This document shows, in pieces, positions 17,689 through 26,780 of a DNA stretch of 64,000 bases. Source of the stretch: CAYGSN01 sp964352675 (GTDB taxonomy: Bacteria; Pseudomonadota; Alphaproteobacteria; Micavibrionales; Micavibrionaceae); NCBI GenBank assembly GCA_964352675.1, contig CAYGSN010000003.1:55650-119649 (forward strand). Direction: 5' to 3'. Under the pieces are notes generated by a model. That model did no database searches and had not been told where the DNA came from. It saw nothing but the letters and a program-made list of their open reading frames with translations. How positions within the stretch are numbered: position 1 is the stretch's first letter; every line of letters starts with the position of its first letter. Position numbers and translations under genes: made by a program.

Positions 17689-18408
17689 ATGAATAGCGTA
17701 TTACAATCCGAAGTGCAAAAGTTTTCGAAGGACTCCTCTCACTGGTGGAATCCCGAAGGGCCGTTCAAACCCTTGCATCGCCTCAACCCGGAGCGGCTAA
17801 GCTATATCAAGCAGCAGATCTGCGGTCATTTCGGGCGGGAGTATAAATCCCTGAATGCCCTTGAGAAGCTCAGCATTCTTGATATCGGCTGCGGCGGCGG
17901 GCTGGTGTGCGAACCCCTCGCCCGTCTCGGCGCCAAAGTCACCGGGGCCGATGCGGATGCAAATGCTGTTGCCGTTGCCAGAGAACATGCGAAGGAGTCT
18001 GGCCTCACCATTGCCTATGAGAATAAGTCTGCGGAAGACCTCACGGAAACCTATGACGTCATCCTCGCCCTGGAAATTATCGAGCATGTCAGCAATCCGG
18101 CGGCGTTCGTACAAAGCGTTGCAAAACTTGTCAAATCCGGCGGGCTGGTGATTTTTTCCACCCTGAACCGCAATCCGAAATCATTCCTGCTGGGGATTGT
18201 CGCAGCGGAATATCTCCTGCAATGGGTGCCGCAGGGCACGCATGACTGGAAGAAATTCATCAAACCGTCCGAGCTCTCGCATTTCTGCCGCGCCGCCGGA
18301 TTATCGCCGCGTGATATCACCGGCCTGATGTTCGATCCGTTAAAACAGGACTTCCGCCTGTCGGACAGCGATATTGACGTGAACTATTTCTTGACAGCGA
18401 AAGCTTAG
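17689..18408 (+). CDS. ubiG: Ubiquinone biosynthesis O-methyltransferase UbiG
   Basis: A 239-residue SAM methyltransferase that performs both O-methylations in ubiquinone synthesis. It has the HWWNPEGPFKPLHRLNP N-terminal signature of UbiG, SAM motif LDIGCGGG near residue 65, EIIEHV, and STLNRNPKS with KKFIKPSEL in the C-terminal half. The ATG at 17689 has AGGGAG directly before it. The open frame continues 400 bases upstream, but that part is antisense to lysC and is rejected. Ubiquinone suggests aerobic respiration, in keeping with the ETF genes that follow. Confidence 0.96.
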   Translation: MNSVLQSEVQKFSKDSSHWWNPEGPFKPLHRLNPERLSYIKQQICGHFGREYKSLNALEKLSILDIGCGGGLVCEPLARLGAKVTGADADANAVAVAREHAKESGLTIAYENKSAEDLTETYDVILALEIIEHVSNPAAFVQSVAKLVKSGGLVIFSTLNRNPKSFLLGIVAAEYLLQWVPQGTHDWKKFIKPSELSHFCRAAGLSPRDITGLMFDPLKQDFRLSDSDIDVNYFLTAKA

Positions 18409-18555
18409 ATTGTCATAGTTCGGCCTTGTAAAACCTGAACACGGAGTAAAGCACTATAGAACAATCCGAAAATCAATCCGGACGTAATATGGGCCCGAAA
18501 GAAAAAGCGCTCCTTTTCCTCTGGTCAAATTTATTTTTTCCTCTACCTTAAAACC

Positions 18556-18747
18556 ATGAACACCTTCTTTATCATTGCGATGTTGGTTGCCGCCCTTGCC
18601 GTTCTCGGCGTTCTTCTGCTGGGTATCGTATCCATGACCAAAGGCGGAGAATTCAATAAAAAATACGGCAACAAGCTGATGCAGGCCCGTGTGATGCTGC
18701 AAGGGCTTGCCTTGGCCATGCTTGCTCTGGCATTCTTAACCCATTGA
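18556..18747 (+). CDS. Twin-transmembrane HIG1-like protein
   Basis: A 63-residue protein with two membrane helices (residues 4-26 and about 44-61) joined by the polar loop SMTKGGEFNKKYGNKLMQARV. The Gly-Gly plus N-K-L-M-x-x-R-V pattern matches bacterial relatives of the HIG1/RCF1 family, which associate with cytochrome oxidase in mitochondria. The position between ubiG and etfBA would suit a respiratory role, but that is inference. A 147-base gap separates it from ubiG. Confidence 0.75.
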   Translation: MNTFFIIAMLVAALAVLGVLLLGIVSMTKGGEFNKKYGNKLMQARVMLQGLALAMLALAFLTH

Positions 18748-18786
18748 GATTCGTAACTCTTATTCCTTAAGCTCGAGGAGAACCGC

Positions 18787-19551
18787 ATGAAAGTTTTAGT
18801 CCCCGTCAAACGGGTTGTTGATTACAACGTCAAAATCCGCGTGAAAAGCGATGAGAGCGGCGTGGAACTGGCCAATGTAAAAATGTCAGTCAACCCGTTT
18901 GATGAAATTGCAGTGGAGGAAGCTGTGCGCCTGAAAGAGGCCGGTAAGGCCACCGAGGTGGTCGTCGTTTCTGTCGGCCCGGAAAAGGCGCAGGAGCAAA
19001 TCCGCACCGCCATGGCGATTGGCGCAGACAGGGGTATTCTGGTGCAAACAAATGATGCGATCGATCTGGGCGGCGTGGAGCCTCTGGCGGTGGCCAAAAC
19101 GCTCAAGGCGCTGGTGGAAAAAGAAAACCCGGATATTGTCATCATGGGCAAACAATCCATTGATGATGATTCTAATCAGACCGGACAATTGTTGGCCGCC
19201 CTGCTCGGCTGGCCTGAGGGGACATTTGCCTCCAAGCTGGAGCTGGGTGATGGCAGCCTGAAAGTCACGCGCGAGGTCGATGGCGGGCTGGAAACGCTGG
19301 AGCTCAAAACGCCCGCGATCATCACCACCGATTTACGCCTGAACGAGCCGCGCTATGCCAAGCTGCCCGATATTATGAAGGCGAAGAAAAAGGATCTGGA
19401 GATCCTCTCGCCCGGCGATCTGGGCGTTGATTTCACCCCGCGCCTGTCTGTGGTTAAAGTCACCGAGCCGCCCGTGCGTAAAGGCGGCGGCAAAGTCGCG
19501 AGTGTGGATGAACTGGTGGATAAATTGAAGAACGAAGCGAAGGTGCTTTAG
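18787..19551 (+). CDS. etfB: Electron transfer flavoprotein subunit beta
   Basis: A 254-residue ETF beta subunit, which binds AMP and forms with EtfA the FAD-containing carrier passing electrons from acyl-CoA dehydrogenases to ETF-quinone oxidoreductase. MKVLVPVKRVVDYNVKIRV, NPFDEIAVEEAVRLKE and the recognition-loop region LRLNEPRYAKLPDIMKAKKK are typical. A good Shine-Dalgarno GAGGAG lies 6 bases before the ATG. Unusually, etfA does not follow directly: a reverse-strand gene of 690 bases lies between, and the two stops share four bases (19548-19551). Confidence 0.96.
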   Translation: MKVLVPVKRVVDYNVKIRVKSDESGVELANVKMSVNPFDEIAVEEAVRLKEAGKATEVVVVSVGPEKAQEQIRTAMAIGADRGILVQTNDAIDLGGVEPLAVAKTLKALVEKENPDIVIMGKQSIDDDSNQTGQLLAALLGWPEGTFASKLELGDGSLKVTREVDGGLETLELKTPAIITTDLRLNEPRYAKLPDIMKAKKKDLEILSPGDLGVDFTPRLSVVKVTEPPVRKGGGKVASVDELVDKLKNEAKVL

Positions 19552-20237
19552 AGCACCGGATCGCATTCGGTAGCGCCTGTCATAGCTTCCAATCGCTGCT
19601 GAGCGCCCGCCAAATCCTCTCTGGTTTTATCGTATATCGCGACCAAAGTTTTGCGATCCTCTGGGTTGTCATGCGGGTGAAGTGTTTTCCCGCCCTGAGT
19701 ATTGAAATACAACCTAGCGCCTCTGATAAGGCCCGGCTTTGCACGCAAAGTTGATCGAATTTCCTCGGCCTTCTTTCTCAGCCTTTCCACTTCCTCGCGG
19801 CACTCATGTTCTTCAAATGTAATTTCCCTTGAGCGCCTCTCAGCGTTCTTTTCCTCTTCCAGCCTTTGTCTTTCCATTTCTCCTTCTACACGAAGGGCCT
19901 CTATTTCTTCTTGTCTTACACCTATATAGAGCTCAATCGCTTCAGAAACCCCGGTTATTGATTGCAAAACGCCTTCACTCTTAAGCAAGATATGATCACG
20001 GTGTGCGCCTAGGGCCTCTGTATTCTCTGCTGTTTGCGAAAGCTCGGGAGTAAAACCCTTCTCCGCCAAATGAATGTTCATATCGCCCATCATTTTGTGC
20101 AAATTAGATTCGTTGATCTTACGATACAAACATCTATACGCTTCAATGTCCGCTGAAATTGCGGCAATTCGCTCGTCAATTTCAACGGTCAGAGCGCTAG
20201 ATAATTCTTTTGTGGCTGGTGCGGGTTGTGTACTCAT
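19548..20237 (-). CDS. Coiled-coil protein of unknown function between etfB and etfA
   Basis: A 229-residue protein with no signal peptide or membrane helix. Residues about 110-170 are very rich in Glu, Arg and Lys with heptad-like spacing (REITFEEHECREEVERLRKK), a probable coiled coil. The C-terminal 60 residues also look helical. I recognise no family. It is in the opposite direction to etfB and etfA and interrupts a pair that is normally contiguous, so it is probably a later insertion. No repeats or transposase remnants are visible at its edges. Confidence 0.7.
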   Translation of the reverse strand: MSTQPAPATKELSSALTVEIDERIAAISADIEAYRCLYRKINESNLHKMMGDMNIHLAEKGFTPELSQTAENTEALGAHRDHILLKSEGVLQSITGVSEAIELYIGVRQEEIEALRVEGEMERQRLEEEKNAERRSREITFEEHECREEVERLRKKAEEIRSTLRAKPGLIRGARLYFNTQGGKTLHPHDNPEDRKTLVAIYDKTREDLAGAQQRLEAMTGATECDPVL

Positions 20238-20394
20238 TACGCAATAACTCCATAAAAATGTATATGCCTAAAGCATGAAACCACATGTCTTAAACAAGCC
20301 TTTCCCATATGTCAAACGTTAATATACCCTTGAATGACGCTTTATTTCACGTATGCTTTTATTAGAAAAAGCAACTCTAGCAAAGGATTCTTCT

Positions 20395-21324
20395 ATGTCC
20401 GTTCTCGTTATAGCCGAACACGATAATTCCGAACTGAAAGCCGCAACGCTGAACACGATTGCTGCCGGCAAGCAAATAGGCGGTGATATCCATGTGCTGG
20501 TCGCCGGATCAGGCTGCGGCGCGGTGGCTGAGGCGGCTTCTAAGGCTGAGGGCGTTTCTAAGGTTCTCAAGTGCGATGATACGGCGCTGGGCCATCATCT
20601 GGCGGAAAACCTGGCCCCGGTGATTGTTGATCTGGCCGCGAATTATAGCCACATCCTGGCTCCGGCCACGACCTTTGGCAAGAATGTTATGCCGCGTGTG
20701 GCGGCGTTACTGGATGTACAGCAAATCTCTGAAATCTCCGCCGTTATTGATACGGACACGTTTGAGCGCCCGGTCTATGCGGGCAATGCGATTGCGACGG
20801 TCAAATCATCTGATACAACCAAAGTCATTACCGTACGCGGCACGACCTTCGATGCGGTATCAGCCACGGGCGGCAGCGCCTCAATCGAAGATGTCAGCGC
20901 CAAGGGCGATGCGGGCCTGTCGAGCTTTGTCGGGCTGGCGGAATCCAAATCCGACCGGCCGGAGCTTACATCCGCCAAAATCGTCGTCTCCGGCGGGCGC
21001 GGCGTAGGCTCGGCAGAGAATTTTGCGATTATTGAGAAACTGGCGGATAAAATTGGTGCGGCTGTGGGCGCCTCCCGTGCAGCCGTTGATGCAGGATATG
21101 TGCCGAATGATTATCAGGTCGGGCAAACCGGTAAGGTTGTTGCACCGGATCTTTATATGGCGATTGGTATTTCCGGCGCTATTCAGCATTTGGCCGGAAT
21201 GAAGGATTCCAAAGTGATCGTGGCGATCAATAAAGACGAAGATGCCCCGATTTTTTCTGTGGCGGATTACGGGCTGGTTGCAGATTTATTCGAAGCCGTG
21301 CCGGAGCTTGAGAGCAAACTTTAA
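20395..21324 (+). CDS. etfA: Electron transfer flavoprotein subunit alpha
   Basis: A 309-residue ETF alpha subunit that holds the FAD. The FAD-binding C-terminal domain is clear: VVSGGRGVGSAENF, AAVDAGYVPNDYQVGQTGK, PDLYMAIGISGAIQH and VAINKDEDAPIF. I chose ATG 20395, with AAAGGA 7 bases upstream, over an in-frame start at 20353, because MSVLVIAEHDN is the family start. The 157 bases before it, shared with the divergent coiled-coil gene, must contain its own promoter since it is no longer directly behind etfB. It ends in a four-base stop overlap with the pentapeptide gene. Confidence 0.97.
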   Translation: MSVLVIAEHDNSELKAATLNTIAAGKQIGGDIHVLVAGSGCGAVAEAASKAEGVSKVLKCDDTALGHHLAENLAPVIVDLAANYSHILAPATTFGKNVMPRVAALLDVQQISEISAVIDTDTFERPVYAGNAIATVKSSDTTKVITVRGTTFDAVSATGGSASIEDVSAKGDAGLSSFVGLAESKSDRPELTSAKIVVSGGRGVGSAENFAIIEKLADKIGAAVGASRAAVDAGYVPNDYQVGQTGKVVAPDLYMAIGISGAIQHLAGMKDSKVIVAINKDEDAPIFSVADYGLVADLFEAVPELESKL

Positions 21325-22637
21325 CCCTCATCCTCTTCTTTTGATCCGGGTATGCGGAAAACGGGCTTATCCTGTTTGTCCATGATTGCACCTTCCGTAT
21401 GCGCATCCCCCAGAATAACCCCTTTCATCACCGCGCCTGTGAAATCGGCATCGCGCAAATCGCAACCTGTGAAATCGGCATAAGACAGGTCGGCATCCCT
21501 GAAAATCGCATTTTTAAATTGCGAGCCAGACAAGCTGGCATAACGAAACTTCGCCCCGGTAAAATCGCACGGATTGAACTTTCGCGTCGGCCCGCCACCA
21601 CCAAACATAAGTGCACTGGCATCAATCCCGCACATAGAGGCGTGAGAAAAATTCGCACCCTGAAAGCTGGAGCCACGCAGATCCGCCTCCTCCATATCGC
21701 AGTTACGGAAATCAGATTGATCCAGAACCGCGCTCTGTAACTCGGTCTTATACAGGTTCATACCGAAGAACTTCGCACCAACAGCTTTAATCGCCGTCAA
21801 CTTTTCCAGCTTGAGCGTTTTTAGCATACGCAGATCAACATTGCTGAGATCAAGCTGCTTGCCCTGCTGCCCGGCAGAGGCCACCCAATCGCGATGCGTT
21901 TCGATTAATTTTGCCAACGGCTCTTCAAGATCGGCAATCGAGGTTCCTATATTTTCATCCGTAATCGCCCCGGTCAGGTCTATATCCGCCCCTGTGAAGT
22001 GTCCCATCCCGATTCCTGTAAGAATAGCAGACTTCAAATTCGCTCCGGCAAAGGCCGCACCGTCCACATCTGCGCCCGACAAATCCGCCCCCTCCAGTTG
22101 CGCTCCGCGCAAATCCGCCTTCGTCATGTTGACGCCAGTCATGATTGCATCCGAAAAATCTGCCTTTGAAGCCATGGATCCAGCCATTTTGGCGCCACTC
22201 AGATTGGCGCCCCGAAAATTTACCGCCCGCCCGGAATCAAAAGAATTGTCGGTTGAGATCCCGCCCATGCGCAAATCCGCTTTTTCCAGATCCGCCCCTT
22301 CAAGATTGGCGTTCTCAATCCGTGCCCCGCGCAAATCGGCGCGGATGAATTTGGTTTTATAGAGATTCGAATTGCTCAGGTCACACGCGTAAAGCGAGGC
22401 TTCCTGAAAATTTGTTCCGGACAAATCCATCCCCTGCATCAGGCACCCCATGAAATTGGCTTGGCGCAGATCCCTGCCTTTTAGAGACAGGCTGCTGATA
22501 TCTGTATTTTTGAGTGTCGCGCGCCGCCCGCCGATCCGCCCTTCCAGATAGCGGGTATGGAGATTCACCAGGGCATCCAGTTGGTCTTGCGATATTTTTT
22601 CGGGCTGAGCGCCGCCAGATTCGGCTTGTTCCTGCAT
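21321..22637 (-). CDS. Pentapeptide-repeat protein
   Basis: A 438-residue protein built mainly of A(D/N)LxX pentapeptides, which fold into a right-handed square beta helix. One block runs about residues 40-230 and a second about 275-430, with a non-repeat segment of about 45 residues between them (TSIADLEEPLAKLIETH...). There is no signal peptide, so it is probably cytosolic. Some relatives mimic DNA and protect gyrase, but most have no known function. It stands alone between etfA and the lysA block, where argH often sits in other alphaproteobacteria. Confidence 0.88.
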   Translation of the reverse strand: MQEQAESGGAQPEKISQDQLDALVNLHTRYLEGRIGGRRATLKNTDISSLSLKGRDLRQANFMGCLMQGMDLSGTNFQEASLYACDLSNSNLYKTKFIRADLRGARIENANLEGADLEKADLRMGGISTDNSFDSGRAVNFRGANLSGAKMAGSMASKADFSDAIMTGVNMTKADLRGAQLEGADLSGADVDGAAFAGANLKSAILTGIGMGHFTGADIDLTGAITDENIGTSIADLEEPLAKLIETHRDWVASAGQQGKQLDLSNVDLRMLKTLKLEKLTAIKAVGAKFFGMNLYKTELQSAVLDQSDFRNCDMEEADLRGSSFQGANFSHASMCGIDASALMFGGGGPTRKFNPCDFTGAKFRYASLSGSQFKNAIFRDADLSYADFTGCDLRDADFTGAVMKGVILGDAHTEGAIMDKQDKPVFRIPGSKEEDEG

Positions 22638-22768
22638 ATTTTATTATCCCGTGAAGGCGTTAACAAATTATGATTGTTACACTTAAATTGTACAGGTTTT
22701 TCCAGCTTTATCCAGAAGCCAAACGCAAAACTATTGCCTTGTTTGGCACCTGCCTATAAAACGACAGT

Positions 22769-22915
22769 ATGAAAAAACTGTTTTTTGCATTTTTGTTATG
22801 CAGCGTCCTTGCGGGATGCGGCGTAAAACCCGGCAGCGTTAAGCCGCCGGAAGGATCAGATCCTGATGCATTCCCGCATACCTACCCCAATCCGGCAACG
22901 GACCCGGCACCATGA
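22769..22915 (+). CDS. Small LptM-like (LPAM-type) lipoprotein
   Basis: A 48-residue lipoprotein, missed by length filters: MKKLFFAFLLCSVLAGCG has an LAGC lipobox with the lipidated Cys at residue 17. The mature 32 residues begin GCGVKPGSVKPPEGSD and end YPNPATDPAP. Small lipoproteins of this pattern lie just before lysA in alphaproteobacteria and before dapF in E. coli, where LptM helps mature the LPS translocon LptD. The stop overlaps the lysA start (ATGA), so translation is coupled. The function is inferred from pattern and position. Confidence 0.85.
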   Translation: MKKLFFAFLLCSVLAGCGVKPGSVKPPEGSDPDAFPHTYPNPATDPAP

Positions 22916-24186
22916 TCGGGTTTGAGGAAAAAAACAGCGCCCTGCATGCCGAAAATATTTCGCTTGAGAGAATTGCACGCGAATTCGGCACGCCAACCTA
23001 TGTGTATTCCACCGCCTCCATAAAGGCACAGTACGATGCTTTGAGCGGTGCAATGAAAAGAGCCTTGCCGGCTGATCGCCAACCGATGATCTGCTACGCC
23101 TGTAAGGCCAATAGCTCTCTGGCGGTTCTGGCGCTCCTGAAGAATCTCGGCAGCGCAATCGAAACCGTTTCCGAAGGTGAGCTGCGGCGCGCCCTGAAGG
23201 CTGGGTTTGCACCGGAACATATTGTCTGCGAAGGTGTCGGAAAGTCCGCAACCGAAATTAGGCTAGGGCTAGAAGCCGGTGTACACCAATTTAATGTCGA
23301 ATCACTGGGTGAACTGGCGTTGATCAACGAAATGGCCGGAAGCCTAGACAAAACCGCCAATATCGTTTTTCGTCTTAATCCGGATGTGAAGGGCGGCGGG
23401 TTTGATAAAATCTCCACCGGGCAAAAGCATAATAAATTTGGCCTGTCCGCCGATCACGTGATGGAAGGCTATCGCCTTGCAGCCGATATGACACATGTGC
23501 AGGCGCTGGGCATATTCACCCATGTTGGCTCGCAGGTTTTCCAGACCGAGACTTTCGAGCTGCTTTTCAAAAAAGTTGCAGAGGTCACCAAAAATCTGCG
23601 CGCAGCAGGCCACACAGTCAGTCGCATCGATATCGGCGGCGGCTTTCCTATCCAGTACAAGGACGAAGAGTTGCTGGATCTGGATAAATACGCAGCCTGG
23701 GTGCGCGATATTATCGTGCCGCTGGACACTGAAATTATTCTGGAGCCGGGGCGTTATCTGGTTGGCAATGCCGCAGTCCTGCTCAGCCGTGTTCTGTATG
23801 AGAAAGAGAGCCACGGACGCAACTTCCTGATCCTTGATGCCGGGATGAACGCGCTGCTGCGCCCGGCCATGTATGACGCCTATCACGCTATTGAGCCTGT
23901 AACGAACCGGGATGCACCCGCCAAAACCTATGATATTGCCGGACCGATCTGCGAGAGCAGCGATATCTTTGCCAAAGAACGCTCCATCCCCGCGATGGGG
24001 GCCGGTGATCTAATCGCTTTTAAGAGCGCAGGAGCTTACGGCTTTGTGATGGCTTCGAATTACAACACCACCCCCCTGCCTGCCGAGGTACTGGTCGATG
24101 GCGATCAATATGCGCTAATCCGTCCGCGTCAGGATATCGAGGAGGTCATCGGGCAGGACATCATTCCAGGCTGGCTGAAAAGCTAG
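22912..24186 (+). CDS. lysA: Diaminopimelate decarboxylase
   Basis: A 424-residue PLP enzyme of fold type III that makes L-lysine from meso-DAP, the last lysine step. The PLP lysine is in CYACKANSS near residue 62, followed by the HVGSQ and GGGFPI phosphate-binding stretches. The second catalytic Cys is in GPICESSD near residue 345, and the C-terminal GAYGFVMASNYN is intact. It is coupled to the preceding small lipoprotein and followed after 35 bases by the TIGR02302 gene, the standard alphaproteobacterial order. Confidence 0.97.
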   Translation: MIGFEEKNSALHAENISLERIAREFGTPTYVYSTASIKAQYDALSGAMKRALPADRQPMICYACKANSSLAVLALLKNLGSAIETVSEGELRRALKAGFAPEHIVCEGVGKSATEIRLGLEAGVHQFNVESLGELALINEMAGSLDKTANIVFRLNPDVKGGGFDKISTGQKHNKFGLSADHVMEGYRLAADMTHVQALGIFTHVGSQVFQTETFELLFKKVAEVTKNLRAAGHTVSRIDIGGGFPIQYKDEELLDLDKYAAWVRDIIVPLDTEIILEPGRYLVGNAAVLLSRVLYEKESHGRNFLILDAGMNALLRPAMYDAYHAIEPVTNRDAPAKTYDIAGPICESSDIFAKERSIPAMGAGDLIAFKSAGAYGFVMASNYNTTPLPAEVLVDGDQYALIRPRQDIEEVIGQDIIPGWLKS

Positions 24187-24221
24187 GATATCGCCGCAAA
24201 ACATTCTATACTGAACAGAGC

Positions 24222-26780
24222 ATGTTTGATCCGCTCGACTTCCACCACAGACCGCTTTTTGAGAAGCTCCAGCGCGCGCGATTTGTCACGCGGCTTTCTA
24301 TTCTGGCCGAACGTTTGGCGGAGCATGGTTGGCGAGCTTTCACCTGGTCGCTGTTTATTTTCGGGCTATGGCTGTTCCAAATCCCGGATATCATTGGCAA
24401 CGGCGCACCGATTCTTACGCTGGCCCTGTTTTTCGGTGGGCTCGTCTATTTCTTATATACAGACGGGCGGCAATTCCGTCTCCCCTCCTCTGCCGAAATT
24501 GATATGCGTATCGAACGCGCCAGCGCCTTCCACCACCGCCCTCTGAGTGGACTACAGGACAAGCCAGTTAATGCACAAAAGCAGCTCACGAAAAGATTGT
24601 GGGACTCTCACACCGAAACTTTACGCCGGATGCTTCCCTTCCTTCGGAGCGCCAAGCCGCGCGGCCTGTTGGCGACAAAAGACCCTCGCGCTTTGCGCCT
24701 TGCTGCCATGCTATTTTTTGTCGGAGGAGTTATCGTGGCTGGAGGACAATGGGACAGCCGTATTTCTGCCGGATTGACGCCACTTTCCTTCCAGGCCACA
24801 GCAGCAAAAAGTGCCTCTGCTCTGGATATCTGGATTACCCCGCCGGACTATACCGGGCTGGCGCCACTTATTCTCACTGAGCCACAGGAATCTCCCCTGC
24901 AAATTCCGGCCGGAAGCACTTTAAAAGCCAGCCTGAAAAGTTCGTGGTTCGTACCCGTCCTCGTATTTGATGGCGCGCAATATCCTTTTGAGCGGCCCTC
25001 GGATGACAACAATTACGTAATCGAACACACTGTTCCGCAAGGACGCAGCCTGGCGATCAAATCCGGTGTCTTGACCAAAGCTTCCTATAGCTATGACCTT
25101 ATCCCGGACGAGCCGCCAAAAATATCCGAGACCATGGGGGTTCAGGTTCTGGAAGATTTTACCTTGCAATTCCCGCTGACCCTCTACGATGATTACGGTG
25201 TCAAGACACTCAGCATGACAATGGCCCTCGACCCCGTCGTTGAGCAGGCGCCAATTGGCCAGCCTTACGAAGAGACCCGCTCCATTATTTCCCCGGCCAA
25301 AACCAATTTTGAAATCCGGCCGGTTTACGACCTGACTGCGCATCCCTGGGCCGGGCTGCCTGCTATTGTCACATTCACAATTGTAGATGGGAAAGGTCAG
25401 GAAACAAAACTGGCGCCAATTTCACTGACCCTGCCGGAGCGTGAATTCCGTCACCCGGTTGCACAAAAATTAATAGAAATCCGAAAGAAGCTTGCCTGGA
25501 ATCCGCTGAGCGATTACAAATCCGCCACGCGAGAACTGGAGAGATTCCTCGGCCGACCCGCAATATTCCAAAACAATATCATTACGTATCTTTCCCTGCG
25601 CTCCATCGCATCGCGGCTGTATTGGGACCGCCCCTCGGAAACCAGAGCGCAGGACCTTATCCGCCAGCTCTGGGATACGGCGCTGCATATTGAACAAAGC
25701 AATATCTCTCTGGCAGCCCGCAATCTTCGGAATGCGCAGCAAGCTCTGGAGCGCGCCCTGCAAAATCCGGGCGGCGCGGATATAGATACCCTGATGAACG
25801 ATGTGCGCCAAGCCATGGCCGAATATCTCATGGAGCTGCAAAAAGAAATGCAAAAGCGCATGGCCGAGGGGGAAGAGATACCGATGATCCCGCCTGAACT
25901 TCTGAGCCAGATGGCCAACCCGGATGCACTGGCCAATTTCCTTGACGAACTGGAGCAACACTTAAAATCCGGTGACGGTGCCGCTGCGCAGGAGATGCTC
26001 TCCCAGCTCCAGCGTATGCTTGATTCCCTTAACCCCAACGCCGCACGGGCTCTACCGCCGGATGTCCAAATGATGAGCAAGGGCATAAACGAGCTACAAG
26101 AGCTGATCAAGCGGCAGGAAGATTTACTGAAACAAACCCAGAAGCAGGCCGCCCTTATCCAAAACCTCTTAACCCTGCAACGTAGCTTTGGAAACATACT
26201 GCCGCCCGATACACAGATTATCGAGCGCTGGGGCGGCGGTGATTTTCCACCTGCCCCTAAGGACGTCCCGCAAACGGGAAAAACACCGCTAATCAACACG
26301 CAGGACAACAAAACTGAACAGGAGGCGCTGCGGTTCATCCTCGGCCAATTGATGCTGGAGGCCGGCGAGGTTCTGGATGAAATACCGGAAAATTTGGGCC
26401 TGGCAGAACAAGAAATGCGCGGCTCCTCCGCCTCTCTTTCCGCCAACGCGCCGGACAAATCCGTCCCGCATCAGGAAAAAGCCATTGAGCATCTGAAAAA
26501 AGCGCAGAAACAACTAAACCATCAAATGGCAACGCGCATGAAACAGTTGGGCGCAATGGCGCTTCTTAATGGTGCGATGCGCTATGATCCGCTGGGGCGG
26601 CCGTATGGGGGATATGGGGATCAGGAGGGGATGATGCCGGGCTCCCATGTTCAGATTCCGGATGAGGCGGAGCGGAAGCGTGCCCATGAGATTCTGCGTC
26701 TTCTGCGGGAACGTTCGAGTGAGCTGGGCCGTCCGGAGCATGAGATTGAGTATTATCGGCGTCTTCTGAAACAGTTTTAG
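24222..26780 (+). CDS. TIGR02302-type (DUF4175) membrane protein
   Basis: An 852-residue protein of the alphaproteobacterial TIGR02302 family, function unknown. The first 90 residues contain two membrane helices (about 43-58 and 62-80), a third lies near 165-183, and the rest looks periplasmic with beta-rich segments (about 200-420). After these come long helical regions with Gln/Met/Leu-rich repeats (about 520-660). The conserved C-terminus AHEILRLLRERSSELGRPEHEIEYYRRLLKQF (given here as a landmark, residues 820-852) is intact. That end is overlapped for 215 bases by the opposite zinc-ribbon gene. Confidence 0.9.
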   Translation: MFDPLDFHHRPLFEKLQRARFVTRLSILAERLAEHGWRAFTWSLFIFGLWLFQIPDIIGNGAPILTLALFFGGLVYFLYTDGRQFRLPSSAEIDMRIERASAFHHRPLSGLQDKPVNAQKQLTKRLWDSHTETLRRMLPFLRSAKPRGLLATKDPRALRLAAMLFFVGGVIVAGGQWDSRISAGLTPLSFQATAAKSASALDIWITPPDYTGLAPLILTEPQESPLQIPAGSTLKASLKSSWFVPVLVFDGAQYPFERPSDDNNYVIEHTVPQGRSLAIKSGVLTKASYSYDLIPDEPPKISETMGVQVLEDFTLQFPLTLYDDYGVKTLSMTMALDPVVEQAPIGQPYEETRSIISPAKTNFEIRPVYDLTAHPWAGLPAIVTFTIVDGKGQETKLAPISLTLPEREFRHPVAQKLIEIRKKLAWNPLSDYKSATRELERFLGRPAIFQNNIITYLSLRSIASRLYWDRPSETRAQDLIRQLWDTALHIEQSNISLAARNLRNAQQALERALQNPGGADIDTLMNDVRQAMAEYLMELQKEMQKRMAEGEEIPMIPPELLSQMANPDALANFLDELEQHLKSGDGAAAQEMLSQLQRMLDSLNPNAARALPPDVQMMSKGINELQELIKRQEDLLKQTQKQAALIQNLLTLQRSFGNILPPDTQIIERWGGGDFPPAPKDVPQTGKTPLINTQDNKTEQEALRFILGQLMLEAGEVLDEIPENLGLAEQEMRGSSASLSANAPDKSVPHQEKAIEHLKKAQKQLNHQMATRMKQLGAMALLNGAMRYDPLGRPYGGYGDQEGMMPGSHVQIPDEAERKRAHEILRLLRERSSELGRPEHEIEYYRRLLKQF

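Noticed and set aside
18489..18551. A 20-codon frame before the HIG1-like gene, a possible leader peptide
   Set aside because: No Shine-Dalgarno, no run of regulatory codons and no attenuator hairpin after it.
25514..26458. A 314-codon minus-strand frame inside the TIGR02302 gene
   Set aside because: Ser/Arg-rich shadow of the plus-strand helical region; no start signal or family match.
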